DNA of 22,362 nucleotides from positions 1-22,362 of the forward strand of contig JALOKS010000046.1 of NCBI GenBank assembly GCA_025456385.1, given 5' to 3'. A model generated the notes under the pieces. The model was not told the DNA's origin, did not search any database, and saw only the letters and a list, made by a program, of their open reading frames with translations. The position numbers were made by a program, and so were the translations under genes. This DNA comes from Thermoanaerobaculales bacterium (lineage in GTDB: Bacteria; Acidobacteriota; Thermoanaerobaculia; Thermoanaerobaculales; Sulfomarinibacteraceae). Numbering within the stretch: position 1 is the first letter of the stretch; each line of letters opens with the position of its first letter. Below are positions 14,029 through 22,362 of the stretch, in pieces.

Positions 14029-16023
14029 TCAGCCGCTCGCCTGCGCTCGCGGGATGCGCAGCAGGTCGCCGGGACGGATGCGGGTCCCGTTGAGGCCGTT
14101 GGCCTTCGTCAGGTCAGCCACCGAGATGCCGTGGCGTCGCGCGATGGTGTACAGCGTGTCGCCCTTCCTGACCCGATAGGTGAGCTCGCCGCCCGCCGTC
14201 CGGGTGTCGCCCGAGGCGGTGCTGCGACCCGGGATGAGGAGCAGGTCGCCGGGTCGGATGCGGGAGCTCGTCAGGCCGTTCAGCTCCTTGAGCGCCGCCA
14301 CCGAGGTCCGGTGCCGGCTGGCGATGCCGGACAGCGTGTCACCGCTGCGGACGACGTAGCTCGCGGCGTCAGACGCTGTTTCGCGGGCGCTCGGCGCCGA
14401 CGCCCTCGCGGCGCCCGCTGCCGCCGGTGCCGAACCGCCCTTCCCGGGGAGGCGCAGACTCTGCCCGGGCCTGATGACCGCACCCGTCGACAGGCCGTTG
14501 GCCGCCCGCAGGCTGTCGACCGAGAGGCCGAGCCCGCGCGCGATGTCCCACAAGGTGTCGCCCCGCCGCACGACGTAGATCCCCTCGCCCGTCACCGCAT
14601 ACTCGCGGCCGTCGGTCGCCGCCATCTGGACGCCGTAGCGGGGGACAACGAGCTCCTGGCCGGGGTGGATGAGGCTCCCGCGCAGGCCGTTTGCCTGGCG
14701 GATCTCATCGACCGAGGAGCCGTAGCGCCTGGCGATGGTGTGCAGGCTGTCGCCGCTGCGCACGACGTGGATCGTCCGCGGCGCCCACTCCGATCGCGGC
14801 GAGCCGTCGAGCACCGCTGCCGCCTTGTCCCGAGTGCCGGCGGGCAGGCGGAGGGCCGTCGTGACGCGAGCCGGTGTGAGGTCGCGCCGAATGGCTGGGT
14901 TGAGGGCGCGCAGCTCCTCGACAGGAATGCCGGAGCCGGAGGCGAGGAACTGCAGGTCGAGGGCGTCGGGAACCTCGAGGACGTCGAAGTTCCACGGCTG
15001 CTCGTCGGGAGGTGAGAAGCCGAAGGCGGCGGGCCGCTTGGCGACGATCACTGAAGCGATGAAGGCGGGCACGTAGTCGCGGGTTTCGCGCGGGAGATGG
15101 CTGCGCAGGGTCCAGAAGTCCTCGCTGCCCGAGCGGCGGATCGCGCGGCGGACGTTGCCGGCCCCCGAGTTGTAGGCGGCGAGCGCCAGGTACCAGTCGT
15201 TGAACTCCCCGTGGAGGTCCCTCAGGTAGGCGATCGCCGCATCGGTCGCCAGAACCGGATCCCTTCGCTCGTCGACCATCGTGCCGACCTCGAGCCCGTA
15301 GTGGCGGGCGGTCGACGAAATGAACTGCCACATGCCGTGCGCCCGCGCCCGCGAGTAGGCAGTGACATTGAACGCGGACTCGATCAGCGGCAGGTACGAG
15401 AGGTCGACGGGCAGGCCGGCCGCCGCGAAGCGCGCGCGGATCATCGGCAGGTAGGCTCCGGAGCGCTCGAGCCCGAGCGCGATCCGGCGGTGGAACTCCC
15501 CGTGCGAGGTCATGGCGGAGAGAAAACCCTCGACCGACGGGTTCAGGAGCAGCGGGAAGTCGCTTTCCGGGAGGCCGCCGTCCTCGAGCGCCTCCTCGAC
15601 CTCGGCGGCGACTTCCAGCGATTCGACCGGCGGCAGCACGGCGAGGTCCTCCGTGACGACCTGCTCCTCGTCGAACTGCTGCAGCGAAGCTTCAATGTCG
15701 GTCGCCTCGTCGATGAGGTCTGCGAGGTAGTCGAGGTAGGTGTCGCGGATCGGGTAACCCGGAGGAACGGCAAGGACCTCGCACAGAGCTTCGTCGGCGA
15801 GGCCGAGAGCGGCGGCAGTGTCGCCCTCTCCGCGCAGCCGTTGCGCCTCCGCCATTGTCTCGTCGGCTCGGGCGCGGGTGGCTTCCTCCCACGCGCGATA
15901 GTCGACCGCAGCCGCGGAGGCGGCCTGCGGCTCGTCCGAGGTCGACGCACAGGACAGCGGCAGCAGCGCCGATGCCGCGAGGAGAAGCCATCGGCCCACG
16001 AGAGCCCCGGAGCGCACCGTCAA
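14029..16023 (-). CDS. MltD-like lytic murein transglycosylase with four C-terminal LysM domains, probable lipoprotein
   Basis: 664 residues from a TTG at 16023 whose last base overlaps the upstream TGA as TTGA; a GTG at 16017 is the alternative. The N-terminus RWLLLAASALLPLSC gives a probable lipoprotein signal with C25, though Pro at -3 is not ideal. The SLT domain (about 190-335) has the catalytic Glu in PLIESAFN (E215), AHGMWQFISSTARHYGL and ALAAYNSGAGNV. A degenerate LysM-like segment (about 355-395) is followed by four clear LysM repeats at about 419-461, 483-526, 556-598 and 616-658, each with a GDSL or GDTL turn and a PGQ/PGD-x-L-x-x-P end. It cleaves peptidoglycan glycan strands non-hydrolytically in the periplasm, with LysM anchoring it to the wall. 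It is translationally coupled to the MglA-like GTPase gene upstream. Confidence 0.93.
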   Translation of the reverse strand: MTVRSGALVGRWLLLAASALLPLSCASTSDEPQAASAAAVDYRAWEEATRARADETMAEAQRLRGEGDTAAALGLADEALCEVLAVPPGYPIRDTYLDYLADLIDEATDIEASLQQFDEEQVVTEDLAVLPPVESLEVAAEVEEALEDGGLPESDFPLLLNPSVEGFLSAMTSHGEFHRRIALGLERSGAYLPMIRARFAAAGLPVDLSYLPLIESAFNVTAYSRARAHGMWQFISSTARHYGLEVGTMVDERRDPVLATDAAIAYLRDLHGEFNDWYLALAAYNSGAGNVRRAIRRSGSEDFWTLRSHLPRETRDYVPAFIASVIVAKRPAAFGFSPPDEQPWNFDVLEVPDALDLQFLASGSGIPVEELRALNPAIRRDLTPARVTTALRLPAGTRDKAAAVLDGSPRSEWAPRTIHVVRSGDSLHTIARRYGSSVDEIRQANGLRGSLIHPGQELVVPRYGVQMAATDGREYAVTGEGIYVVRRGDTLWDIARGLGLSVDSLRAANGLSTGAVIRPGQSLRLPGKGGSAPAAAGAARASAPSARETASDAASYVVRSGDTLSGIASRHRTSVAALKELNGLTSSRIRPGDLLLIPGRSTASGDTRTAGGELTYRVRKGDTLYTIARRHGISVADLTKANGLNGTRIRPGDLLRIPRAQASG
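14050..14280 (-). repeat. Direct DNA repeat within the LysM region (14050-14100 and 14230-14280)
   Basis: The two 51-nt blocks differ at about 9 positions and are 180 nt apart, exactly one LysM-plus-linker unit of 60 codons. They encode the C-terminal halves of the third and fourth LysM domains (SRIRPGDLLLIP and TRIRPGDLLRIP). This points to a fairly recent duplication of one LysM module, or to gene conversion between them. Confidence 0.6.
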
Positions 16024-17360
16024 CGAAGATTCTCCAGATCGAGGGAGAAGCGGAGGAGGATCTTCTTCAGGCCCTCGGCGTCATCGACGGTCAGAGACAC
16101 CGGGTCGAAGGTGTGGATCGTCGCGCCGTTCTCGCCCTGGATGCGAATCGCCAGCTGCAGGCCCCGCATCCTCTTGAAGATGTCCGAGTTGACTGCGGAT
16201 TCGAGCCGCTCGCGCAGCTCGCGGATCCGCGGCGGCGTGCTCGACAGCAGGCTGTCGATGTCGATGTCGCGGGGGGCCGCTTCGAAGCTGCGGCCCCGCC
16301 CGGACATGGTCGCCTGCTTCCGGAGCTCGTCCAGCTCGCCGAGGATGTCCATGTGGCTCGAGACGTGAACCCTCTTGACCGGGGGCGGCGTTGGCGTGTC
16401 CTTCGTCATGCCGTCGTCGACCGCGACCTCGATCGGGTCGTCATCCGCCGCCGCGGGCGGCGTCGGGGCCCGGATCGGCTCTCTGGCGGGCGGCACCCGC
16501 CCGCCAGACGGGGCGGCGGCCGGCTGCGGCCTGGGCGCCGCGATCTCTCCGACTGCCGGATTCCGGACCGGCGCCGCACCCGTCGGGGCAGCGACCGCTG
16601 CCGGGCCCGGGGGAACCGGCTCGGCGACGCGCGGGGCGACGGCGACACCTTCCTCGGCCGCGCGGGCGAGTGAGCGGGCCGAGATCGAGGGCGCAGGCTG
16701 CGGTGCTCTGACGCCGCGCCCGGCCGGCGACGGCGGCGCCGCACCCACCCGCGGGCCCGCCTCGGGAGCGTTCATCCGCGCGCGCAGCTTCTTCAGGGTG
16801 AGCTTGGTGATCTCCTTGAGGGTCGTGATGACGCCCTCACCGTTGACTGCCGAGGCTTCGAAGGTGGGGAAGCTCCCGCTCGGGTTGAGATCCGTGTTGA
16901 GCTCCTCGATCGAGAGGATGTTCGCGAGGTCGCGTTTGTTGTACTGCAGGACGACCGGCAGCTCGGCGAGCTCGAGGCCGAGCTCCTTGAGGTTCTCGCG
17001 CAGGCTCCCGAAGCTCTCGACGTTCGCGTCGCGCATCGGCCGCTGCGAGTCCGCGACGAACACCAACCCGTCGACGCCCTTCAAGACCAGCTTCCGGGTC
17101 GTGTTGTAGAAGACCTGCCCGGGCACCGTGTACAGCTGGAGGCGGGTCTTGAAGCCGCCGATGGTTCCGACCTCGATCGGCAGCAGGTCGAAGAACAGGG
17201 TCCGGTCGGATTCAGTCTCCAGCGACACCATCTCGCCTCGCGAGCTCGGTGCCGTTTTGGCATAGATGTAGCTCAGGTTGGACGTCTTACCGCACAGACC
17301 AGGACCGTAGTACACGATCTTGGCCGCCATCTGCATCGTTGCCCAGTTGAAGAAAACCAT
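16020..17360 (-). CDS. MglA-like small GTPase with extended Pro/Ala-rich linker and C-terminal domain
   Basis: 446 residues; Myxococcus MglA is about 195. The GTPase domain (1-193) has the P-loop GPGLCGKT (19-26), a G3 block TVPGQVFYN (78-86) in which the usual Asp is replaced (VPGQ, as in MglA), G4 NKRD (141-144) and G5 EASA (168-171). FFNWATMQMAAKIVYYGPG matches the MglA N-terminus. Residues about 200-340 form a Pro/Ala/Arg linker likely to be disordered. Residues about 345-446 (HMDILGELDELRKQA and SLTVDDAEGLKKILLRFSLDLENL) look folded, of unknown type. MglA switches bind effectors that set cell polarity or motility; here the partner is unknown and no MglB (roadblock) gene is adjacent. The stop overlaps the transglycosylase start. 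A TTGACC/TAGCTT promoter lies at 17391-17419. Confidence 0.88.
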   Translation of the reverse strand: MVFFNWATMQMAAKIVYYGPGLCGKTSNLSYIYAKTAPSSRGEMVSLETESDRTLFFDLLPIEVGTIGGFKTRLQLYTVPGQVFYNTTRKLVLKGVDGLVFVADSQRPMRDANVESFGSLRENLKELGLELAELPVVLQYNKRDLANILSIEELNTDLNPSGSFPTFEASAVNGEGVITTLKEITKLTLKKLRARMNAPEAGPRVGAAPPSPAGRGVRAPQPAPSISARSLARAAEEGVAVAPRVAEPVPPGPAAVAAPTGAAPVRNPAVGEIAAPRPQPAAAPSGGRVPPAREPIRAPTPPAAADDDPIEVAVDDGMTKDTPTPPPVKRVHVSSHMDILGELDELRKQATMSGRGRSFEAAPRDIDIDSLLSSTPPRIRELRERLESAVNSDIFKRMRGLQLAIRIQGENGATIHTFDPVSLTVDDAEGLKKILLRFSLDLENLR

Positions 17361-17390
17361 GGCCGGGTTGCGATCCTGTCTGCAAATTCC

Positions 17391-17419
17391 AAGCTAACAC
17401 ACCGCCCCACAACGGTCAA
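17391..17419 (-). promoter_or_regulatory. Sigma70-like promoter for the GTPase-transglycosylase operon
   Basis: On the minus strand there is TTGACC (17414-17419), a 17-nt spacer and TAGCTT (17391-17396), about 31 nt before the ATG at 17360. An AGGA with rather long spacing (about 12 nt) is the only ribosome-site candidate. It is divergent from hrcA. Confidence 0.5.
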
Positions 17420-17457
17420 TTCCGGCAATTGGTTGCGGTGGCGGCGTGGTGCTGCAG

Positions 17458-17481
17458 GCCGTCTGCCCGCGGGCAGGCGGC
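17458..17481. promoter_or_regulatory. 24-bp GC-rich palindrome in the hrcA promoter region, candidate operator
   Basis: The perfect core CTGCCCGCGGGCAG (17463-17476) extends to 12-bp arms, GCCGTCTGCCCG and CGGGCAGGCGGC, with a single mismatch. It ends 15 nt before the TACAAT at 17497-17502, covering the place where a -35 hexamer would be. It bears no resemblance to the CIRCE sequence TTAGCACTC-N9-GAGTGCTAA. Which regulator would bind is unknown. Confidence 0.45.
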
Positions 17482-17496
17482 TGCGTTTTGCGATGC

Positions 17497-17502
17497 TACA
17501 AT
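17497..17502 (+). promoter_or_regulatory. Putative -10 element (TACAAT) for the hrcA-grpE-dnaK-dnaJ operon
   Basis: GATGCTACAATG lies about 100 nt before the favoured hrcA start at 17604. It matches the GCTACAAT string upstream of greA. No TTGACA-like -35 is seen; that position is occupied by the 24-bp palindrome. No sigma32-type CTTGAA/CCCCAT pattern was seen either. Confidence 0.45.
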
Positions 17503-17603
17503 GAGGCGGTCCGGGTCCGCTCGCCTTCTCTCCAACGAAGTCATCTCGATTTCCGATGCGAGACGGTGCGGTGGACGGGCGTGAGATCGACCGGGAGTGC
17601 CTG

Positions 17604-18653
17604 ATGGATGTGAGCAGACGAGCGCTGTCGGTTCTCTGCGCCATAGTCGAGCTCTACATCCGCACCGGGGAGCCTGTGGCTTCCCGGCAGGTGGCGCGGC
17701 ACTCGGGCCTCGGTCTGTCGCCCGCGACCATGCGAACCATCATGGCCGAGCTGGAGGAGCACGGCTTCTTGAGCCGGCCTCACCCTTCGGCGGGCAGAAT
17801 CCCGTCCGACAAGGGTTTCCGGCGGTACGTGGACAGTCTGCCGCCGCGGACCGTACCGCCGCCCGTCGTGCGGCGAGAGCTGGCGGAGCGCATGCACGCG
17901 CTGCGTCGTGAGCTCGCCGAGGACATCGAGTGGGTCGCCCAGCTGATCGCGGAGTTCACGCAGGAGGCAGGCGTTGCGGTGCGCCCTCTCGGTGACGGGC
18001 CGGTGCTGGAGGCGGTGTCGCTGGTTCTGCTCGAAAACCGGCGGGTCCTCGGCGTCGTCATTGCCGACAACGGGGCGGTCGACAAGCGGGTGCTGGAGTT
18101 CGACGACAGCATGACCCGAGAGCAGCTCCAGACCCTGTCCAACCTGCTCACAAGCAGCCTGGCGGGCACCCCTCTCCACGAGCTCGGGACCATCGGCGCC
18201 CGGATCGAGGGCGTTGTCGATCCGGAGGTCGGAACCGAGCTCCTGCGCGCCGCCGGACACACGGCCCGCCAGCTCTTTTCCGCCGATGACACGGACATCG
18301 AGGTGCGGATCGTGGGCACCGAGAACCTGCTCGCCGCCAGCGATTTCGGCGAGATCGACAGGGTTCGTTCGCTGCTCACCACGCTCGAGGACCGCAGCCG
18401 CATGGCGGCCGAGTTCCGCCGGGCCTTCGCCCGGGGACGCACGCGGGTGCTCATCGGCGAGGAGTCCGAGACGACGGCTCAAGGAAACCTCGGCATCGTC
18501 GCAACCCTGTACTTCAGAGACCACCAGCGGGCTGGAGCGGTCGGAGTCGTCGGCCCGCGCCGCATGGACTACCAGCGGATCGTGCCGGTGGTCGAGTTTG
18601 TCGGCGACTCCTTGACCCAGATGCTCGATGAGTCGGGGGCCAACCATGCGTGA
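17604..18653 (+). CDS. hrcA: Heat-inducible transcription repressor HrcA
   Basis: 349 residues from the ATG at 17604, chosen because GGGAG lies about 7 nt upstream and the family sequence begins here (MDVSRRALSVLCAIVELYIRTGEPV). An in-frame ATG at 17556 would add 16 residues. The N-terminal winged-helix region contains SRQVARHSGLGLSPATMRTIMAELEEHGFL and the diagnostic SAGRIPSDKGFRRYVD. The C-terminal half ends with GNLGIVATLYFRDHQRAGAVGVVGPRRMDYQRIVPVVEFV, typical of HrcA (340-360 aa). HrcA represses chaperone genes by binding CIRCE and is itself kept active by GroEL. No CIRCE copy is visible upstream here. First gene of the chaperone operon; it overlaps grpE by 8 nt. Confidence 0.95.
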   Translation: MDVSRRALSVLCAIVELYIRTGEPVASRQVARHSGLGLSPATMRTIMAELEEHGFLSRPHPSAGRIPSDKGFRRYVDSLPPRTVPPPVVRRELAERMHALRRELAEDIEWVAQLIAEFTQEAGVAVRPLGDGPVLEAVSLVLLENRRVLGVVIADNGAVDKRVLEFDDSMTREQLQTLSNLLTSSLAGTPLHELGTIGARIEGVVDPEVGTELLRAAGHTARQLFSADDTDIEVRIVGTENLLAASDFGEIDRVRSLLTTLEDRSRMAAEFRRAFARGRTRVLIGEESETTAQGNLGIVATLYFRDHQRAGAVGVVGPRRMDYQRIVPVVEFVGDSLTQMLDESGANHA

Positions 18654-19283
18654 CGATCGGGGACACGATCTCGATCCGCAGATCGGGAAGGTGGACGACG
18701 GCGAGATCGAGATCGAGTTCGTCGATGTCGACGACGGGTCCCCTGTGGCCGAGGAGCCCGCGCCGTCGACGGATCTCGCGGCGGTTGCTGGCGAGGCTGC
18801 CGCGGACGACCAGGTCGAGAAGCTGCAGGCCGAGCTCGACCATGTGCGGGATGTCTATCTGCGCAAGCTGGCTGAGTTCGACAACTTCCGCAAGCGGGTC
18901 GAGCGTGAGCGCGAGGAGAGCAGGAGGCTCGGGGCGGAGGACTTCATTCGCGACCTGCTGCCGGTCATCGACAACTTCGATCGCGCGCTGCAGCACACCA
19001 ACGACGAAAGCGGGGCCTTCCGCCAGGGTGTGGAGATGATCGCCAAGCAGCTCGGCGATACCCTGGCCCGCCGCGGGGTCGTGGAGATCAACCCGATCGG
19101 GCAGATCTTCGACCCCGAGCGGCACGAGGCGGTGCAGCGCGTCGAGGACCCGAGCCGGCCGCCGGGGACCGTGTCAATCGTGATGGCGAAGGGCTACCTG
19201 GCCGGGGAGCGGCTGCTGCGACCAGCCCTGGTCGGGGTGACCGTGGCGGTTCAGGGCGAGGGCGACGCCGCCGGAGGCGATTC

Positions 19284-19287
<4 letters not shown>
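18646..19287 (+). CDS. grpE: Nucleotide exchange factor GrpE
   Basis: 213 residues from the ATG at 18646, inside the end of hrcA (stop 18651-18653). An ATG at 18628 is possible, but neither has a strong ribosome site, so re-initiation after hrcA is likely. It releases ADP from DnaK. The N-terminus is acidic and low-complexity (DDGEIEIEFVDVDDGSPVAEE). It is followed by the long dimerisation helix (about 55-95: KLQAELDHVRDVYLRKLAEF, then DNFRKRVERE), LLPVIDNFDRAL, and the beta-wing with FDPERHEAVQRV and MAKGYLAGERLLRPALVGVTV. Length is normal. It overlaps dnaK by four bases (GTGA), so the two are translationally coupled. Confidence 0.95.
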
Positions 19288-21170
<1,883 letters not shown>

Positions 21171-21176
21171 GGCTCG

Positions 21177-22313
21177 ATGTCCAGCTCGACACGGCGCGAC
21201 TACTACGAGGTGCTCGGCGTCGGCCGGGATGCCTCGCCCGCCGACGTCAAGGCGGCCTACCGCCGGCTGGCGGTGAAGTACCACCCCGACCGCAACCCCG
21301 ACCTGCCGGACGCCGAGGAGAAGTTCAAGGAGGCATCGGAGGCCTACGCGGTGCTGTCGGACCCCGACAAGCGCGCCCGCTACGACCGTTTCGGCCACCA
21401 GGGGCTCGGCGGCGAAGGCTTCACGGGCTTCGACCCTGCGGCTTTCGGAGACTTCGCCGATATTCTCGGCGACCTCTTCGGGCTCGGCGACTTTTTCGGC
21501 GGCAGGCGGCGGGCAGGCGGCCGCCGCTCCCACCGCGGGCATGATCTCCAGTACACCTTGAAGCTGTCGCTCGAGGAGGCGGCGACCGGAGTCGAGCGCT
21601 CGATCCGGGTGCCCCGCCTGGAGGCGTGTGCGCGCTGCTCGGGCTCGGGCTCGGAGCCGGGCACGAGCCCGGAGACCTGCGCCACCTGTCACGGTGCGGG
21701 CCAGGTCGCCTTCCAGCGGGGGTTCCTGTCGGTGGCGCAGACCTGTCCCACCTGCTCGGGAACCGGGCGCGTCAACCGCAGCCCCTGCACCGAGTGCAGC
21801 GGCCGCGGCCGGTCGGAGCGGCAGGCCACCCTCAAGGTCTCCGTGCCGGCCGGGGTCGACACCGGGATGCGCCTCCGCCTTTCGGGCGAAGGGGAGGGCG
21901 GCGTCCTCGGTGGTCCGCCGGGCGACCTCTACGTTGTCATCGCGATCGCCGAGCACGATCTTTTCCAGCGGGACGGCGCCGACCTGCACCTCGAGCTCCC
22001 GATCTCGGTGTACCAGGCCATGCTCGGCGTCGCGGTTCCGATCACGACCGTCCTGGGCGAGCAGCGCGAGATCGAGGTGCCGGCGGGCTCCCAACCTGCC
22101 GACGTGCTGCGCGTCGCGGGCGCCGGCATGCCGCAGGTGAACGCCCGTCGCCGCGGTGATCTCCACATCCACCTGCGCGTGAGCGTGCCGAAGAAGCTGT
22201 CGGCCGAGCAGCGCAGGCTGATCCAGGAGGTCGCCGAGCTCGGGGGCGGCTTCGAGCCGGAGGCGGATCGCGGTTTCTTCGAACGCCTGCGGCGGGCCTT
22301 CGGCGGCGAGTGA
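21177..22313 (+). CDS. dnaJ: Hsp40 co-chaperone DnaJ
   Basis: 378 residues, starting 6 nt after the dnaK stop; GAGG in the gap can serve as ribosome site. The J domain (about 8-72) has the HPD motif at 36-38 in VKYHPDRNPD. A Gly/Phe-rich region follows (about 73-120: FGHQGLGGEGFTGFD, FGLGDFFGG). All four zinc-binding CxxCxGxG repeats are intact: CARCSGSG (151), CATCHGAG (168), CPTCSGTG (190) and CTECSGRG (204). The C-terminal substrate-binding domains contain GVDTGMRLRLSGEGEGG, GPPGDLYVVI and HIHLRVSVPKKLS. It is a full type I DnaJ that stimulates DnaK ATPase and delivers substrates. Last complete gene of the operon in this window. Confidence 0.97.
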   Translation: MSSSTRRDYYEVLGVGRDASPADVKAAYRRLAVKYHPDRNPDLPDAEEKFKEASEAYAVLSDPDKRARYDRFGHQGLGGEGFTGFDPAAFGDFADILGDLFGLGDFFGGRRRAGGRRSHRGHDLQYTLKLSLEEAATGVERSIRVPRLEACARCSGSGSEPGTSPETCATCHGAGQVAFQRGFLSVAQTCPTCSGTGRVNRSPCTECSGRGRSERQATLKVSVPAGVDTGMRLRLSGEGEGGVLGGPPGDLYVVIAIAEHDLFQRDGADLHLELPISVYQAMLGVAVPITTVLGEQREIEVPAGSQPADVLRVAGAGMPQVNARRRGDLHIHLRVSVPKKLSAEQRRLIQEVAELGGGFEPEADRGFFERLRRAFGGE

Positions 22314-22329
22314 CGCCCTCGGAACCCCC

Positions 22330-22362
22330 GTGGACGCCTACCTGAGCCTGCACTGCTCCCTG
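22330..22362 (+). CDS. Possible start of the next operon gene (prmA position), cut by window edge
   Basis: From a GTG at 22330 the frame reads MDAYLSLHCSL and remains open to the window end (11 codons). It begins 16 nt after the dnaJ stop. In many bacteria dnaJ is followed by prmA (ribosomal protein L11 methyltransferase), and an N-terminal strand of this sort would fit. Eleven residues are too few to confirm identity or even coding, and the ribosome site (CGGAA) is weak. Confidence 0.3.
   Translation, partial: MDAYLSLHCSL

Noticed and set aside
17391..17400. TTAGC string (minus strand) as half of a CIRCE operator
   Set aside because: Only five bases match, and there is no GAGTGCTAA partner at the required spacing. 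The string is better explained as the -10 region of the divergent GTPase promoter.
17556..17603. Upstream ATG as the hrcA start
   Set aside because: The 16 extra residues (DGAVDGREIDREC region) do not match the family start, and the ATG at 17604 has its own GGGAG. The upstream ATG cannot be fully excluded.

Overview
The window is a dense, GC-rich (about 70% by eye) chromosomal segment from a Gram-negative-type bacterium. A VWFA-related surface/secreted protein of the kind expanded in Acidobacteriota, a Chlamydia/Spirochaete-type long GreA, an MglA-like GTPase, an LpxL-type acyltransferase and a lipoprotein-like MltD transglycosylase together suggest an acidobacterium, possibly of the Thermoanaerobaculia/Holophagae side. 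That assignment is inference: there is no rRNA or tRNA to test it. No CRISPR array, transposase gene or phage gene was seen. Nearly all sequence is accounted for by housekeeping or accessory genes of similar composition, so there is no sign of a recently acquired island.

Layout. 1-1605 (+) is the 3' part of a VWA-domain protein gene whose reading frame runs 195 nt into the convergent gene for a two-domain retropepsin-like aspartyl protease (1411-2382, -). A divergent promoter region separates the protease from a molybdopterin/[4Fe-4S] oxidoreductase (2484-4670, +), which overlaps tail-to-tail by 29 nt with an acyl-CoA synthetase (4642-6420, -). Then come a small CGCGCP-motif protein (6651-7022, +), a helical TPR-like protein (7059-7742, -), a tiny four-cysteine protein (7874-8002, +) and a structured 361-nt gene-free stretch. 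A TGS/SAD-fused uridine kinase-like gene and endonuclease III form a two-gene operon (8364-10690, +). An 8-bp-periodic palindrome holds the stop codons of both nth and the convergent lipid A-type acyltransferase (10711-11625, -). A 115-bp element with 22-bp inverted ends follows, then a GreA with a large N-terminal extension (11811-13925, -), and a coupled pair of LysM transglycosylase and MglA-like GTPase (14029-17360, -).

The right end is the heat-shock operon hrcA-grpE-dnaK-dnaJ (17604-22313, +), with overlapping or nearly touching reading frames and a probable next gene (prmA position) just starting at 22330. HrcA is the expected repressor. GrpE, DnaK and DnaJ are the nucleotide exchange factor, Hsp70 and Hsp40 of one chaperone machine. 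No canonical CIRCE operator is visible upstream; a GC-rich 24-bp palindrome sits where the -35 region should be.

The most unusual items are the non-coding ones (the AACGTTNN palindrome that supplies two stop codons, the 115-bp inverted-repeat element, and the 12-bp inverted repeat at 8077-8136), plus the chlamydial-type GreA fusion, the extended MglA-like GTPase and the 42-aa Cys4 protein. I did not find a clear new multi-gene system.
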